DNA of 55,926 nucleotides from Chloroflexota bacterium (GTDB lineage: Bacteria > Chloroflexota > UBA6077 > JACCZL01): positions 1 through 55,926 of the forward strand of contig JADZEM010000049.1 of the NCBI GenBank assembly GCA_020850535.1, written 5' to 3'. Below the pieces are notes generated by a model. That model did no database searches, was not told where the DNA came from, and saw nothing but the letters and a program-made list of their open reading frames with translations. Position 1 is the stretch's first letter; every line of letters starts with the position of its first letter. The position numbers were made by a program, and so were the translations under genes. Positions 26,255-34,823 of the stretch are shown here, one piece after another.

Positions 26255-27289
26255 TCAGTGCGCGGCGGCGACGCTCAGCGGCGGGCACGTCGATTCGCGG
26301 ATGACCAGTCGCGGCTCGTAGGCGAGGCGGCGCGGCGCCCACGGCTCCTCCTCAGGCCAGTTGATCTTCTCCAGCAGCAGCTCGGTCGCCTGCCGCGCCA
26401 TGTCGCGGACGGCGTGCGCCACCGAGGTGAGCGGCGGATCGACGTACTCGGCCAGGGTGAAGTCGTTCTGGCCGACCACCGAGACATCCTGCGGCACGCG
26501 CAGCCCGATCTCGCGCAGCGCCTTCATGACCGGCAGCGCGCTCTCGTCGTTGTAGGCGACGACGGCCGTTGGCTGCGGATCGAGCTTCGCCATCGCCGCG
26601 CCGACGCGGATGTGCGTTTCATGGAAATCGTGACAGTAGAGGACAAGGTCCGGATCGAACGGCACGTCGAACTCTTCGAGGGCCTCGCGGTAGCCCGGCA
26701 AGCGCACCCGACTGGGCGGATTGTCGACCCCGGCCAGCTGGCAGAGGATGCGACGATGGCCCAACTGGAGAAGATGGCGCGTCGCGAGGTAGTCGCCGCG
26801 CCGGTAGTCCACGACCACCGAATCACAATCGAGATCTTCGAGCCGCCGATTCACCAGCACGCAGGGGATGCCGGCCGCCTCGAATCGGCGGAGCGGCTCC
26901 GCCCCACTCTGGACCGAATTGGAGAGGACGCCGACCACGCGCTTTTCGAGCAGCATCTGGTGGGCCTCGCGCTCGGCCTCGGCGCTGCCCTGGGCCGTAC
27001 ACACGATGACGCTGTACCCCTGCGGCGTGGCGGCATCGTAGACGCCGCTCAGGAGGCGCGCGTTGAATGAGTAGGCGCCGGTCTCCGCCAGCAGGATGCC
27101 CAGCGTCTTGGTCGTCGCGCCCTTGAGCGCGCGGGCGTGCGGATTGGCGGTGTAGTGCAGCTCGGAAGCAGCGGCCTGCACCCGGGCGCGGACATCCTTG
27201 CTGACCTCACCGCGATCGTTGAGCGCCCGTGATGCCGTGCTGACCGAGACTCCTGCCCGTTTTGCGACTTCGCGAATGGTGATCATCAC
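26255..27289 (-). CDS. LacI family transcriptional regulator
   Basis: This 344-residue repressor has the LacI HTH at the very N terminus: TIREVAKRAGVSVSTASRALN, then the hinge YTANPHARALKG. The ligand-binding domain has the family's periplasmic-binding-protein fold (LGILLAETGAYSF, VVAYNDESALPVMKAL, DVSVVGQNDF). A perfect GGAAACGTTTCC palindrome at its own predicted +1 implies autoregulation, and two more operators precede the downstream transporter operon. The inducer is probably a saccharide handled by the GH42 locus. ATG 27286 is an equally good start. Confidence 0.94.
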   Translation of the reverse strand: MMITIREVAKRAGVSVSTASRALNDRGEVSKDVRARVQAAASELHYTANPHARALKGATTKTLGILLAETGAYSFNARLLSGVYDAATPQGYSVIVCTAQGSAEAEREAHQMLLEKRVVGVLSNSVQSGAEPLRRFEAAGIPCVLVNRRLEDLDCDSVVVDYRRGDYLATRHLLQLGHRRILCQLAGVDNPPSRVRLPGYREALEEFDVPFDPDLVLYCHDFHETHIRVGAAMAKLDPQPTAVVAYNDESALPVMKALREIGLRVPQDVSVVGQNDFTLAEYVDPPLTSVAHAVRDMARQATELLLEKINWPEEEPWAPRRLAYEPRLVIRESTCPPLSVAAAH

Positions 27290-27309
27290 CGCACGCCTGA
27301 CAGCAACAT

Positions 27310-27336
27310 TGGAAACGTTTCCACCACCGTACTATA
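27310..27336 (-). promoter_or_regulatory. lacI-type gene promoter with palindromic operator
   Basis: In the sense strand, TATAGT (27336-27331) is a good -10 and the perfect 14-bp palindrome TGGAAACGTTTCCA (27323-27310) begins where transcription should start. It is the same operator word as at 26177-26188, supporting autorepression. Confidence 0.75.
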
Positions 27337-27350
27337 CCTGTCAAGCCCGA

Positions 27351-29942
27351 TCACGATGTCATGAAATCCAGCCGCAAGATATCCTCGTGCAGGCGGATGT
27401 CGATGCCGGCGCAGGGCAGCGTGGCGGCGGCGTAGGGGCTGTCGAGATGCGAGCCTTCGAGCCCAGCTACCGGCGCGCCGTTCAGCGTCGGCGGCCGGTC
27501 CCAGCCCAGGGTGAACGTGTCGCCGCGCATGGTGGTCCAGGACACGCTGCCGTCGTCGCCCACGTCGAACGGCGACTGCAGGACGGCCGCCTGGAACGCG
27601 GGAAAGTCGCCGTCGAGCGCAGCCCGCCCAAGCTGCACGAGCCACGTCTGTACCGCGCTGCCGTCGCCCTCTGGGCCGCTGCCGTCGCCCTCTGGGCCGC
27701 TGCCGTCGCCCTCTGGGCCGCCGTCGTCGCCTTCCGGGCCGCCTGCTCCGGCCGGGCCCCGCTCGTCCACCGGGCCGATCCGGCTGCCCAGCCGCGGTGC
27801 CCGCAGCTCTCGCAGGGCATCGCGGCCGGCGGTGGTCAGCGCCAGACCCGCCGTGCAGGCCAGCGCGAGGTAGCCCTCCCCGACCCGCGCGAACGCCCAG
27901 CCGTCACGCACCACGTACTCGTCAAAGGCGGCCGTCGGGAAGTAGGCGTGCGTGAACGGCAGGCGGTCGGTCCTGAACACACGGTGCATCGCGATCAGCG
28001 CATCCTGCCACTGGCCGACGCGGGGCAGGCGGGCGTTCCCGGCCCAGTAGGCCGGCACGCGGCTGTCGGACCGGCTGGACGAGGCCGGCTGGTTGACGAA
28101 GACCAGGGCGCTCGGGCTCAGCGTCGCGCGCCAGAGCTGCTCGGTGCGGCCGGGGCCGCCGGGCGGCACGTCGGCCAGCGACGAGAGGACGTACTCCGGC
28201 GTCTTGTACGTCACCAGACTGGTCGGCACGGCACCGGGCGGGGCGTGCCGCTCCCGACTCCACACGGCCGCTGGCGCGTCCTGCGCGATGCCGTCGAGGA
28301 TGGCCGGCGGCTCGTACTCGGTGGCGAGGGCCAGCGCGAGCACGCCGGCCAGGTGCTGATTGTAGATGCCGACACCCCACAGCAGCCGACTGATCGGCGC
28401 GGTCGGTTGGAGCAGTCCGCTGATGGCCACGCTCGGCGGGGCGCTCGTCGTTGCCGCGCAGAGCACCCCCCGGCGCGAGCTGAGCGCGAGCAGGTACAGC
28501 AGCTTGTCGAGGCAGACGGCCGCCAGCTCGTAGACCGCCGGCGACTCGGCGAGGTCGGCCAGGGAGGCGAGTGCGGCGGCCTCGTATGCGATGGCCTCGG
28601 AGTCCCCCGGACTGGTCGCGCCGTAGGCGGCGAAGTCCGCCATCCAGGTCAGGGCCAGCCGCTCGCCCTCCGCCTGGCGCCGCGTGCCCAACAGACCGTC
28701 GGCAAAGAGCCGGTCCGGAAAGCGTTGTCCGGCCAGCAGTCTGGCAGCGTGCAGGAGGATGCGGCCCGTGGAAGTGGTCGGGCTGGGCCACCGCTCGACC
28801 TGCAGCAGGGCCTCCTCAACGATAGCCCTGACCTCTCCATCAAGGGCCGGCTCGGCCCCGAACCGGCACACCAGCCCGACCAGCGCCAGCAGCAGCGGCG
28901 CGTCGGGCTGCTCGCACGCCCGGACGAGCACACCCGCGTCGACGTCCTGCCAGACGCCGAGCGCCATCCGCGCGATCTGGCCGTACGGGGAGCGCTCGTG
29001 CTCGGCGATGGCCAGGAGCGCCTCGCGCCGGCGCGCCGGGAGGTCGGCGTCGGATGGCTGCGCGACGTACTGCTGCCGCCCGAGCGACCAGAACGGGAGA
29101 TCGCGCCAGACGCGCGTGTGATGCAGGTAGACCTCGTCTGGCGAAGGGCTCAGCGATGCACGCATGGGGCCGGCCGGCAGCTGCACCGCGTACCCAAGCT
29201 CGGTGGCGTCGCCCGGCATGCCAGCGATGTCGGCCAGGGCGAAGATGCCATCATCCGTGCCGTGCAGGCGGACGTGGGCGGGGCAGAACGCCCGCTCGCC
29301 TTCGGGCCAGCAGAGACGGATCGGCGCGCCGCCCTCGTAGACGTCGCGATCCAGGTAGGTGTGCGCGGTGAGTTGCTCGAACGAAGCGCGCCGCCCGAGG
29401 TCCGGGATGCGGGTCGGGATCTGAACCTGGACGCCGCTGGCCTGCACGCGGAGCGCTGCCGTGTGGGCGGTCTCACCGACCGCCACGTCCTCGAAGCGGA
29501 CCATCACCGCGTGCACGCCCGGCGTGAGCGCCACCGACGCGCTTCCCGAGCCATGCTCGACTCGCAGCACGGCCGCGCCGTCAAGCCACAGCCCTGCCGC
29601 GCCCGAGGCCGTCAACTCGACGGTGGCAGACTGCTCCGCCTCGACGACCAGATCGGCAGCCGCCCAGGATCGCAGCACGAGCCCCGCACGATGGTCGCCA
29701 GATCGGTCGACGACACGGTCTTCCGGGCAGGCGTAGTAGGCCCAGGCGCCACGCTGCTCGCCCACCTGGAACAGGCCGGTGTCCAGCGGACCGCGCTCGA
29801 CGGGCGCACCAGTGATGCCGGGGCCATCCTCCCAGTCGGCGGCGACGGCGCCGGTCGACGGCCCGGCCACGAGCCAGTTGACGACGAAGCCACCCTGAAG
29901 CGGGTAGGTCAACGCGTGCGCGGCAGGCTGATCGCCCGACAC
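27351..29942 (-). CDS. Large protein of unknown function with Gly-Pro-Glu-Gly-Asp repeats
   Basis: This is an 863-residue protein with no family I can name. The GTG at 29942 is chosen because AAGGAG sits just upstream; an in-frame TTG at 30050 has no such signal. Residues about 20-200 are beta-rich (GGFVVNWLVAGP..., ...VEAEQSATVELTASGAAGLWLDGAAVL), resembling a PA14/jelly-roll module. About 300-640 is helix-rich with many Ala/Leu, perhaps an alpha/alpha toroid. Near 735-765 it has four GPEGDxx repeats (21-bp DNA repeat, 27657-27740). There is no clear signal peptide. It precedes lacI on the same strand, which hints at saccharide metabolism. Confidence 0.6.
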   Translation of the reverse strand: MSGDQPAAHALTYPLQGGFVVNWLVAGPSTGAVAADWEDGPGITGAPVERGPLDTGLFQVGEQRGAWAYYACPEDRVVDRSGDHRAGLVLRSWAAADLVVEAEQSATVELTASGAAGLWLDGAAVLRVEHGSGSASVALTPGVHAVMVRFEDVAVGETAHTAALRVQASGVQVQIPTRIPDLGRRASFEQLTAHTYLDRDVYEGGAPIRLCWPEGERAFCPAHVRLHGTDDGIFALADIAGMPGDATELGYAVQLPAGPMRASLSPSPDEVYLHHTRVWRDLPFWSLGRQQYVAQPSDADLPARRREALLAIAEHERSPYGQIARMALGVWQDVDAGVLVRACEQPDAPLLLALVGLVCRFGAEPALDGEVRAIVEEALLQVERWPSPTTSTGRILLHAARLLAGQRFPDRLFADGLLGTRRQAEGERLALTWMADFAAYGATSPGDSEAIAYEAAALASLADLAESPAVYELAAVCLDKLLYLLALSSRRGVLCAATTSAPPSVAISGLLQPTAPISRLLWGVGIYNQHLAGVLALALATEYEPPAILDGIAQDAPAAVWSRERHAPPGAVPTSLVTYKTPEYVLSSLADVPPGGPGRTEQLWRATLSPSALVFVNQPASSSRSDSRVPAYWAGNARLPRVGQWQDALIAMHRVFRTDRLPFTHAYFPTAAFDEYVVRDGWAFARVGEGYLALACTAGLALTTAGRDALRELRAPRLGSRIGPVDERGPAGAGGPEGDDGGPEGDGSGPEGDGSGPEGDGSAVQTWLVQLGRAALDGDFPAFQAAVLQSPFDVGDDGSVSWTTMRGDTFTLGWDRPPTLNGAPVAGLEGSHLDSPYAAATLPCAGIDIRLHEDILRLDFMTS

Positions 29943-30115
29943 GAACTCTCCTTCCGCATCATCATCCGCGCTCGTCCCCACCGCGACACGTACAGCCGCG
30001 AGGCGTCGCGGTATTCCCGTTCCCAACACGCGCCAGCCGGCCAGCGCCAACCGGCCAGCGCGAGCGCTGTGGTTGTACGGAAGGAGACCGCCCCTCTGCC
30101 ATCCATCGCGGGCGC

Positions 30116-30862
30116 TCAGACGGCGCGCCGTCCCCCGAGGGCCGGGTCAGCGACCCCCGCCTCGGCGAAGCCCTTCTGGCGCAGCAGGCAGGAGTCGCAG
30201 CGTCCGCACGGCTGGGAGCCGCCCTGGTAGCAGCTCCAGGTGTGCTCCAGTGGCGCACGCGCCGCCACGCCGGCCCGCACGATATCGGCCTTCGTCATCG
30301 CAATGAGCGGCGTCTCGACCTGGATCGAGATGCCGTACCGCGTTCCCAGCTTGCTCCCCAGGCGCAGCGTCTCGGTCATCGCCGCATAGAACTCCGGCCG
30401 GCAGTCCGGGTATCCGCTGTAGTCGAGCGCGTTCGCGGCGATGAACAGCCGCGCCTCGATCTGGCCCGGCTCGACCCCGCGCCGCTCGATGGCATCCAGC
30501 GCCTCGCTTTCGAGGAACGCCGCCCCCAGCGTCACGAACAGCGTGTTCCGCAACGGCACGTAGGTGATGGGGATGTCGGCCGCCATCTGCTCCACGGAGC
30601 GTTCGGCTGGCAGTTCGAACCGCTCCGGGTGGGTGAGCGCCGAGTACCACGCCAGATCCTTGAAGAACGTCAGATCCACCACGCGCTGGTCGATCCCGAG
30701 CGCCTCGGCCACGCGCCGCGCGGACTCGACCTCGCGGGCGTGGGCCTGGCCATAGTGGACCGTCACCGCCGAGAGGGCGTACCCGTCGCGAACGGCCATC
30801 GCCGCCACGGTCGTCGAGTCGAGGCCCCCTGAGAGCAGCACCAGTCCCAGTCTCGTGGTCAC
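30116..30862 (-). CDS. queC: 7-cyano-7-deazaguanine synthase
   Basis: This 248-residue enzyme converts 7-carboxy-7-deazaguanine to preQ0 with ATP and ammonia, on the queuosine pathway. LLSGGLDSTT is the PP-loop, YVPLRNTLF is family-specific, and the C-terminal Zn site is formed by SCYQGGSQPCGRCDSCLLR. GTG 30862 is preceded by GAGGGAG; ATG 30889 is an alternative. No other queuosine gene (queD, queE, queF) is nearby, so it is isolated. Confidence 0.93.
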   Translation of the reverse strand: MTTRLGLVLLSGGLDSTTVAAMAVRDGYALSAVTVHYGQAHAREVESARRVAEALGIDQRVVDLTFFKDLAWYSALTHPERFELPAERSVEQMAADIPITYVPLRNTLFVTLGAAFLESEALDAIERRGVEPGQIEARLFIAANALDYSGYPDCRPEFYAAMTETLRLGSKLGTRYGISIQVETPLIAMTKADIVRAGVAARAPLEHTWSCYQGGSQPCGRCDSCLLRQKGFAEAGVADPALGGRRAV

Positions 30863-30936
30863 GCCTTCGCTCCCTCGCTGGCCCCGCATAGTAGGTCATG
30901 CGGTCCCATCGCGGCTTGTGGACCCGAGGCAATCGC

Positions 30937-31151
30937 AGGGCGATTGTATGTTGAGCGCGTCGTGCCGCCGCGTCGGGGCTTGAAAGCCCCGCCTACCATC
31001 CTGCAGTCGCTGCGCGACGCGCCAGTCGCACCAGTGCCTGGCATTCCCGGCGGCCGTCGCGCAGCGACGGCGTGACGGTAGGCGGGGACTTCAGTCCCCG
31101 ACCGCCCGTTCCATGATGCTTCGGGGACACCAATGAACATGCAATCGTCCT
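30937..31151. repeat. MITE-like palindromic repeat, copy 2
   Basis: This complete 215-bp copy runs from AGGGCGATTGTATGTTG to the mirrored end CAATGAACATGCAATCGTCCT. The internal inverted repeats CGGGGCTTGAAAGCCCCG and GGGGACTTCAGTCCCC are preserved exactly as in copies 1 and 3, while the central loop has diverged. It lies in the gap between queC and the next gene. Confidence 0.85.
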
Positions 31152-31198
31152 GGAGGCAATCGTACGTTCGTTGGCGTTCGCAGAACGCGGTAAGACGG

Positions 31199-31240
31199 GC
31201 AGTCGGGGGGTGAGGGCCATTGAGGGCCATTGAGGGCATG
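31199..31240. repeat. Short tandem GAGGGCCATT repeat
   Basis: The word TGAGGGCCAT occurs in tandem two to three times in this intergenic stretch after the palindromic repeat. No function is apparent. Confidence 0.5.
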
Positions 31241-31266
31241 CCGAGACGGTCACCCTCGATTGTGCA

Positions 31267-31302
31267 CGGAGCGGGTGGTCCACCGATGAACCACCCGCTC
31301 CG
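31267..31302 (-). terminator. Stem-loop terminator candidate after the GMC oxidoreductase gene
   Basis: CGGAGCGGGTGGT and ACCACCCGCTCCG form a perfect 13-bp stem with a 10-nt loop, about 55 bp past the end of the minus-strand gene. There is no U-tract. Confidence 0.6.
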
Positions 31303-31357
31303 TTGGGCGTTGCAGCCTGACCGCGAGGGCCGTGCGTGGCGTCGAGCGCACGAGGCG

Positions 31358-32908
31358 CTACTTTCCCTGCCGGATGAAGTCCGCCACGTGCTCACCGATC
31401 ATCATCGAGGTGACGTTGGTGTTGGCCCGTGGGACATCCGGCATGATCGAGGCGTCCACCACCCGCAGACCTTCGAGGCCATGCACCTTGCCGTACTGAT
31501 CGACCACGGCCAGCGGGTCAGACGCCGGCCCCATCTTGCAGGTGCCGCAGGTGTGCTGCCCCGTGGTGATGTCGCGGGCGATGAATGCGTCAAGCAGGTC
31601 GTCGTCGGCCAGCTCCGCGTCGGTCGGCTCGTTGCGCCGGGACACGATGTTGGCGAATGACGGATGCTCGAACAGCCGGGCAGCCGTGCGGATCATCTCG
31701 CGCATGCGGCGGCGGTCGAACTCATCTTCCATGTAGCGGTAGTCGAGGATCGGCTGGACGTTGGGGTCCGTGGACTGCAAACGCAGCTCACCCTTGCTCA
31801 TCGCCAGGTTCAGCGTTGGGTGCACGCGGATCCCCGTGGGCACCATGCGGTCGCCGCCACGCTCCGGCCGCTCGGACGCGAACGACGACATGTACATGAT
31901 GAGGTCATTCCAGAGCGGCGAGCCCTCGGAGGTCCAGCGCAACATCAACTGGATGCGCGGCGCATACGGATCCTGCTTGTAGTCCGGCTTGACCTTCCAC
32001 GACACGAAGATCATCGGATGGTCGCGCAGGTTCTGGCCGACGCCGGGCAGATCGTGGACGACGGGGATGCCAAGCTCGGCCAGATGATCTCGCGGACCGA
32101 CGCCAGAGAGCATCAGAATCTGGGGCGAGCCGATCGCGCCGGCGCTGAGGATGATCTCCTCGCCGTAGACCTTGAAGCGCTCGCCGCCACTTTCAACCTC
32201 GACGCCCACGCAGCGGTTGCCCTCGAACAGCAGCCTCTGGATCATGCAGCTGTGCCGGATCGTCAGGTTGAGCCGGTGCTGATTCGGCATCAGATAGCCG
32301 ACCGCCGTGCTCCAGCGGATGCCGTCAGGGTTGTTCAGCGGGATCGGCCCGACGCCCGTCGAGTTCGGGTCGATGTGATCGGGGACGTAGGAGAACCCGG
32401 CATCGACGCAGGCGTCACGAAACGCCTTCTGATCCGGGTGCCATTCCGATTCCTTGAAGCGGCGCACCCGGATCGGGCCGCTGCCGCCGTGGATGTCCGT
32501 CTCGCCGTAGTCGAGATCGGTCTCAAGCTTCTTGAAGGAGTCGAAGCATCGCTCGTAGTTCCATTCGTCGTTGCCCCACTGGGACCAGAGGTTGTAGTCC
32601 TCGGGGATGCCGCGCAGGAACACCTGGCCGTTGATGGCGCTCGATCCGCCGGTGACCTTGCCACGCGGGATGTTGATGGCCGTCGCAGCGGGGGTGCCGC
32701 GCCCCTTGAACTGCCAGTTGTGGGCGCTCGTCGCGATGTCAGTGCCGGTGGCGAAGCCGATCCGCACCTCTTCCGGCAGGTGCTCGATGCTGGGATAGTC
32801 CGGTCCCGCCTCGACGAGGAGCACCGAACGCCGCGGATCTTCGCTCAGCCGCGCGGCGACGATGGCGCCGGCCGAGCCTGCACCGAGCACAATATGGTCA
32901 TACTTCAT
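31358..32908 (-). CDS. GMC family FAD-dependent oxidoreductase (choline/alcohol dehydrogenase-like)
   Basis: This 516-residue flavoenzyme oxidises a primary or sugar-type alcohol. The FAD motif is IVLGAGSAGAIVAARLSED, and both GMC signatures are visible: GKVTGGSSAINGQVFLRG and GAIGSPQILMLSGVGP. The active-site His is in TTGQHTCGTCKMG, and the C-terminal partner is Asn in ANTNVTSMMIGE. Start at 32908 is the first Met before the Rossmann motif. A regulon promoter (33100-33144) lies about 190 nt upstream. It is transcribed away from the enolase-superfamily gene, which has its own copy. Confidence 0.92.
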   Translation of the reverse strand: MKYDHIVLGAGSAGAIVAARLSEDPRRSVLLVEAGPDYPSIEHLPEEVRIGFATGTDIATSAHNWQFKGRGTPAATAINIPRGKVTGGSSAINGQVFLRGIPEDYNLWSQWGNDEWNYERCFDSFKKLETDLDYGETDIHGGSGPIRVRRFKESEWHPDQKAFRDACVDAGFSYVPDHIDPNSTGVGPIPLNNPDGIRWSTAVGYLMPNQHRLNLTIRHSCMIQRLLFEGNRCVGVEVESGGERFKVYGEEIILSAGAIGSPQILMLSGVGPRDHLAELGIPVVHDLPGVGQNLRDHPMIFVSWKVKPDYKQDPYAPRIQLMLRWTSEGSPLWNDLIMYMSSFASERPERGGDRMVPTGIRVHPTLNLAMSKGELRLQSTDPNVQPILDYRYMEDEFDRRRMREMIRTAARLFEHPSFANIVSRRNEPTDAELADDDLLDAFIARDITTGQHTCGTCKMGPASDPLAVVDQYGKVHGLEGLRVVDASIMPDVPRANTNVTSMMIGEHVADFIRQGK

Positions 32909-33099
32909 CGCACTCTACTCCGAGGATGTTGGTCGTCACGAGGTCGGAGGCAATGCTCGGCTCCGCGCGAAGCGGAAGACGCCGGCGTGCGCCTCCTCTC
33001 CGGGCACACGGCGTCATCGCCGCGTGTCTCATCGACCGGGCTCTTTGCCGGCCTCCGCGTAGCACAGCGGACGCGCGGCAGGATGAACGGGCCGCTTCC

Positions 33100-33144
33100 A
33101 GGGTAGTGGAGGTGTCGGCCGAAGGTATCGGCCATTCGGCCCAT
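33100..33144 (-). promoter_or_regulatory. Regulon promoter: dyad operator plus -10, GMC oxidoreductase
   Basis: In the gene's sense the operator ATGGGCCGAATGGCCGAT (33144-33127) is followed by one base, 20 nt, then TACCCT (33105-33100). It is the most divergent of seven copies: the central spacer is GAAT and the following base is A instead of G, but the spacing is exact. Confidence 0.75.
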
Positions 33145-33234
33145 CTTGAGGCTGCGCACCTCAGTTGACGCTGATCGCCTGCAAGGTGAGGACGATTTGC
33201 CGTAACGCGCCAGCGTCGCCGCCAGGACACGTCA

Positions 33235-33279
33235 ATGGTCCGTTTGGCCGATGCTCCAGATCCGCGGCAGCCATACGTT
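33235..33279 (+). promoter_or_regulatory. Regulon promoter: dyad operator plus -10, enolase-superfamily gene
   Basis: ATGGTCCGTTTGGCCGAT (33235-33252), then G, 20 nt, and TACGTT (33274-33279). This is the only copy on the plus strand, and it drives the only plus-strand gene of the group. The gene start is 100 nt beyond the -10. Confidence 0.8.
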
Positions 33280-33378
33280 TCGAGGCGTGTCCCACGGCGT
33301 ACGCTGGAGCGCGGCGCCGCTGCTCTTGACTCGGCCGGCTCGTACAGTAATCGTGACCCATCCACTGCTGGAGGTCTC

Positions 33379-34470
33379 ATGCGTATCGTCGACGTGACGA
33401 CGACCCATCTGCACGCGCCCCACCTGGCCCCGAACCTGGATGCCACAATTCGGCATCCGTCGCCCGGGCGGGCAGCCCTGTTTGTCCACATCAAGACTGA
33501 CGACGGTCTGGAAGGACTCGGCATCACCGAGCCGAACGCCCGCACCGTGATCGAGCGCTCGCTGAAGCCACTGCTGATCGACCAGGATCCGCTCTGCCAC
33601 GAGAAGCTCTGGGACGACATGTTCTGGCGCGTGCGGGGCTTCGGGCGGAAGGGCGTCGCGTTCAACGCCATCTCGGCGGTGGATATCGCCCTCTGGGATC
33701 TGAAGGCGAAGGCGTTCGGGGTCCCACTCTACCGCCTGCTCGGCCCCTACACGGACACGGTGCCGATCTACGGCTCGGGCGGCTGGACGAACTACACCGA
33801 AGCCGAGCTTGTCAAAGAGCAGCTGAGTTACGTCGAGCGGGGCATCCCGCGCGTCAAGATGAAGGTGGCGAAAGACTTCGGCAAGTCGGAGGCCGAGGAC
33901 GTGAAGCGGCTGGCGGCTGTCCGGAAAGCGCTCGGGGACGATGTCGAGATCTACCTCGACGCGAACGGCGGCTACTACGCGAAGCAGGCCATCGCGATGG
34001 CGAAGCGCTTCGAACAGTACAACGTCGGCTGGTTCGAGGAACCGGTCATGGCCGACGACATCGACGGGCTGGCCGCCATCAGCAAGGCGACCTCCATCCC
34101 GGTCGCGAGCGGCGAGCTTGAGTTCTCGAAGTACGGCTTCAAGGAGCTGATCAGTCGCGGCGGGGCCGACATCGTGCAGCCGGACGTGGGCCGGGTGGGC
34201 GGGGTGACCGAGTGGCTGAAGGTGGCGCACATGGCGCACGCGTTCAACCTGCCGGTCGCGCCCCACGCCTATCAGGTCATCCACTTGCACCTGGCCTGCG
34301 CCACGCCGAATCTGAAGGTGGTGGAGTACCTGAGCCAGACCGAGGAAGGCGACCGCATCTGGTACACCGAGTTCCCCGAGCCGAAGGACGGCATGTGGTC
34401 GCCGTACCCGGACCGCCCGGGCCTGGGGCTGGCGCTCGATCCGACAGCGGTGCGCCTGTACTCGGTCTGA
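33379..34470 (+). CDS. Enolase-superfamily protein, mandelate racemase-type
   Basis: This 363-residue enzyme of the mandelate racemase subgroup abstracts a proton alpha to a carboxylate; likely reactions are racemisation or dehydration of a hydroxy or sugar acid. Metal ligands Asp194 (YLDANGG), Glu220 (WFEEP) and Glu246 (SGELE) are present. The basic pair is Lys160/Lys162 in RVKMKVAKD (KxK) and His296 in APHAYQ. ATG 33379 has GGAGG at 33370-33374. The divergently transcribed GMC oxidoreductase and the shared operator suggest both act on the same compound or its products. Confidence 0.9.
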   Translation: MRIVDVTTTHLHAPHLAPNLDATIRHPSPGRAALFVHIKTDDGLEGLGITEPNARTVIERSLKPLLIDQDPLCHEKLWDDMFWRVRGFGRKGVAFNAISAVDIALWDLKAKAFGVPLYRLLGPYTDTVPIYGSGGWTNYTEAELVKEQLSYVERGIPRVKMKVAKDFGKSEAEDVKRLAAVRKALGDDVEIYLDANGGYYAKQAIAMAKRFEQYNVGWFEEPVMADDIDGLAAISKATSIPVASGELEFSKYGFKELISRGGADIVQPDVGRVGGVTEWLKVAHMAHAFNLPVAPHAYQVIHLHLACATPNLKVVEYLSQTEEGDRIWYTEFPEPKDGMWSPYPDRPGLGLALDPTAVRLYSV

Positions 34471-34515
34471 ACTAAAGCTACGACGAAACCTGCGTGGCAC
34501 CCGTCCGTCAGCCTG

Positions 34516-34630
34516 AAGGCCCTCACCCCCCGACCCCCTCTCCCTGTGCGCGGGAGAGGGGGAGACGTACCTCTTGTGTGCCTCCCCCTCTCCCGCGCAC
34601 AGGGAGAGGGGGTCGGGGGGTGAGGGCCTT
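34516..34630. repeat. Perfect 48-bp inverted repeat
   Basis: Arms at 34516-34563 and 34583-34630 are exact reverse complements over 48 bp, with a 19-nt loop. The arms contain GGGAGAGGGGG and CCCTCACCCCCCG words. It lies 46 bp after the enolase-superfamily stop. It may terminate that transcript or be a small palindromic repeat element; the length and perfection exceed a normal terminator. Confidence 0.85.
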
Positions 34631-34760
34631 TATCACGGCAATTCGTCAATCCTCATCAGGCCCCGACGACGCTGCACGACCCGCCCAATCTGCAATCGCC
34701 CTGGATCGCCGCGCCAGGGGCTAGACAAGGACCGCGGGCAGCGAGAGGATGTCGGTTCGA

Positions 34761-34791
34761 CGGCCCGGGGCGCGGTCAGTGCCCCGGGCCG
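34761..34791 (-). terminator. Stem-loop terminator candidate after the Gfo/Idh gene
   Basis: CGGCCCGGGGC and GCCCCGGGCCG form a perfect 11-bp stem with a 9-nt loop, about 28 bp beyond the minus-strand stop at 34819. No U-tract. Confidence 0.55.
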
Positions 34792-34823
34792 AGCGACGTC
34801 ACCGCGGGCCGAGCGACGTCACC
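34785..34823. repeat. Two-copy direct repeat spanning a stop codon
   Basis: CGGGCCGAGCGACGTCACC occurs at 34785-34803 and again at 34805-34823. The second copy includes the stop codon (34819-34821) of the minus-strand oxidoreductase gene, suggesting a local duplication at its 3' end. Confidence 0.7.

Larger units (their letters stand above)
32909..33378. other. Divergent intergenic region with two regulon promoters
   Basis: This 470-bp gap between the GMC and enolase-superfamily genes holds back-to-back copies of the conserved operator. They are separated by 90 bp and point outwards, so each gene has its own site. I see no coding region in it. Confidence 0.6.
34471..34818. other. Repeat-rich intergenic region
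   Basis: This 348-bp gap between convergent genes contains the perfect 48-bp inverted repeat, then about 130 bp with nothing recognised, then a terminator hairpin (34761-34791) and a 20-bp-period direct repeat ending in the stop codon of the next gene. Confidence 0.6.

Noticed and set aside
27198-30230. Long open frame on the plus strand antisense to the unknown protein and queC
   Set aside because: It is stop-free because of high GC composition; the translation is low-complexity Arg/Gly/Ala/His without domains, whereas the minus strand has ribosome binding sites and recognisable motifs.
30937-31151. Structured non-coding RNA
   Set aside because: The long palindrome occurs in three dispersed copies with terminal inverted repeats and without a consistent promoter, which fits a DNA repeat element better than an RNA gene.
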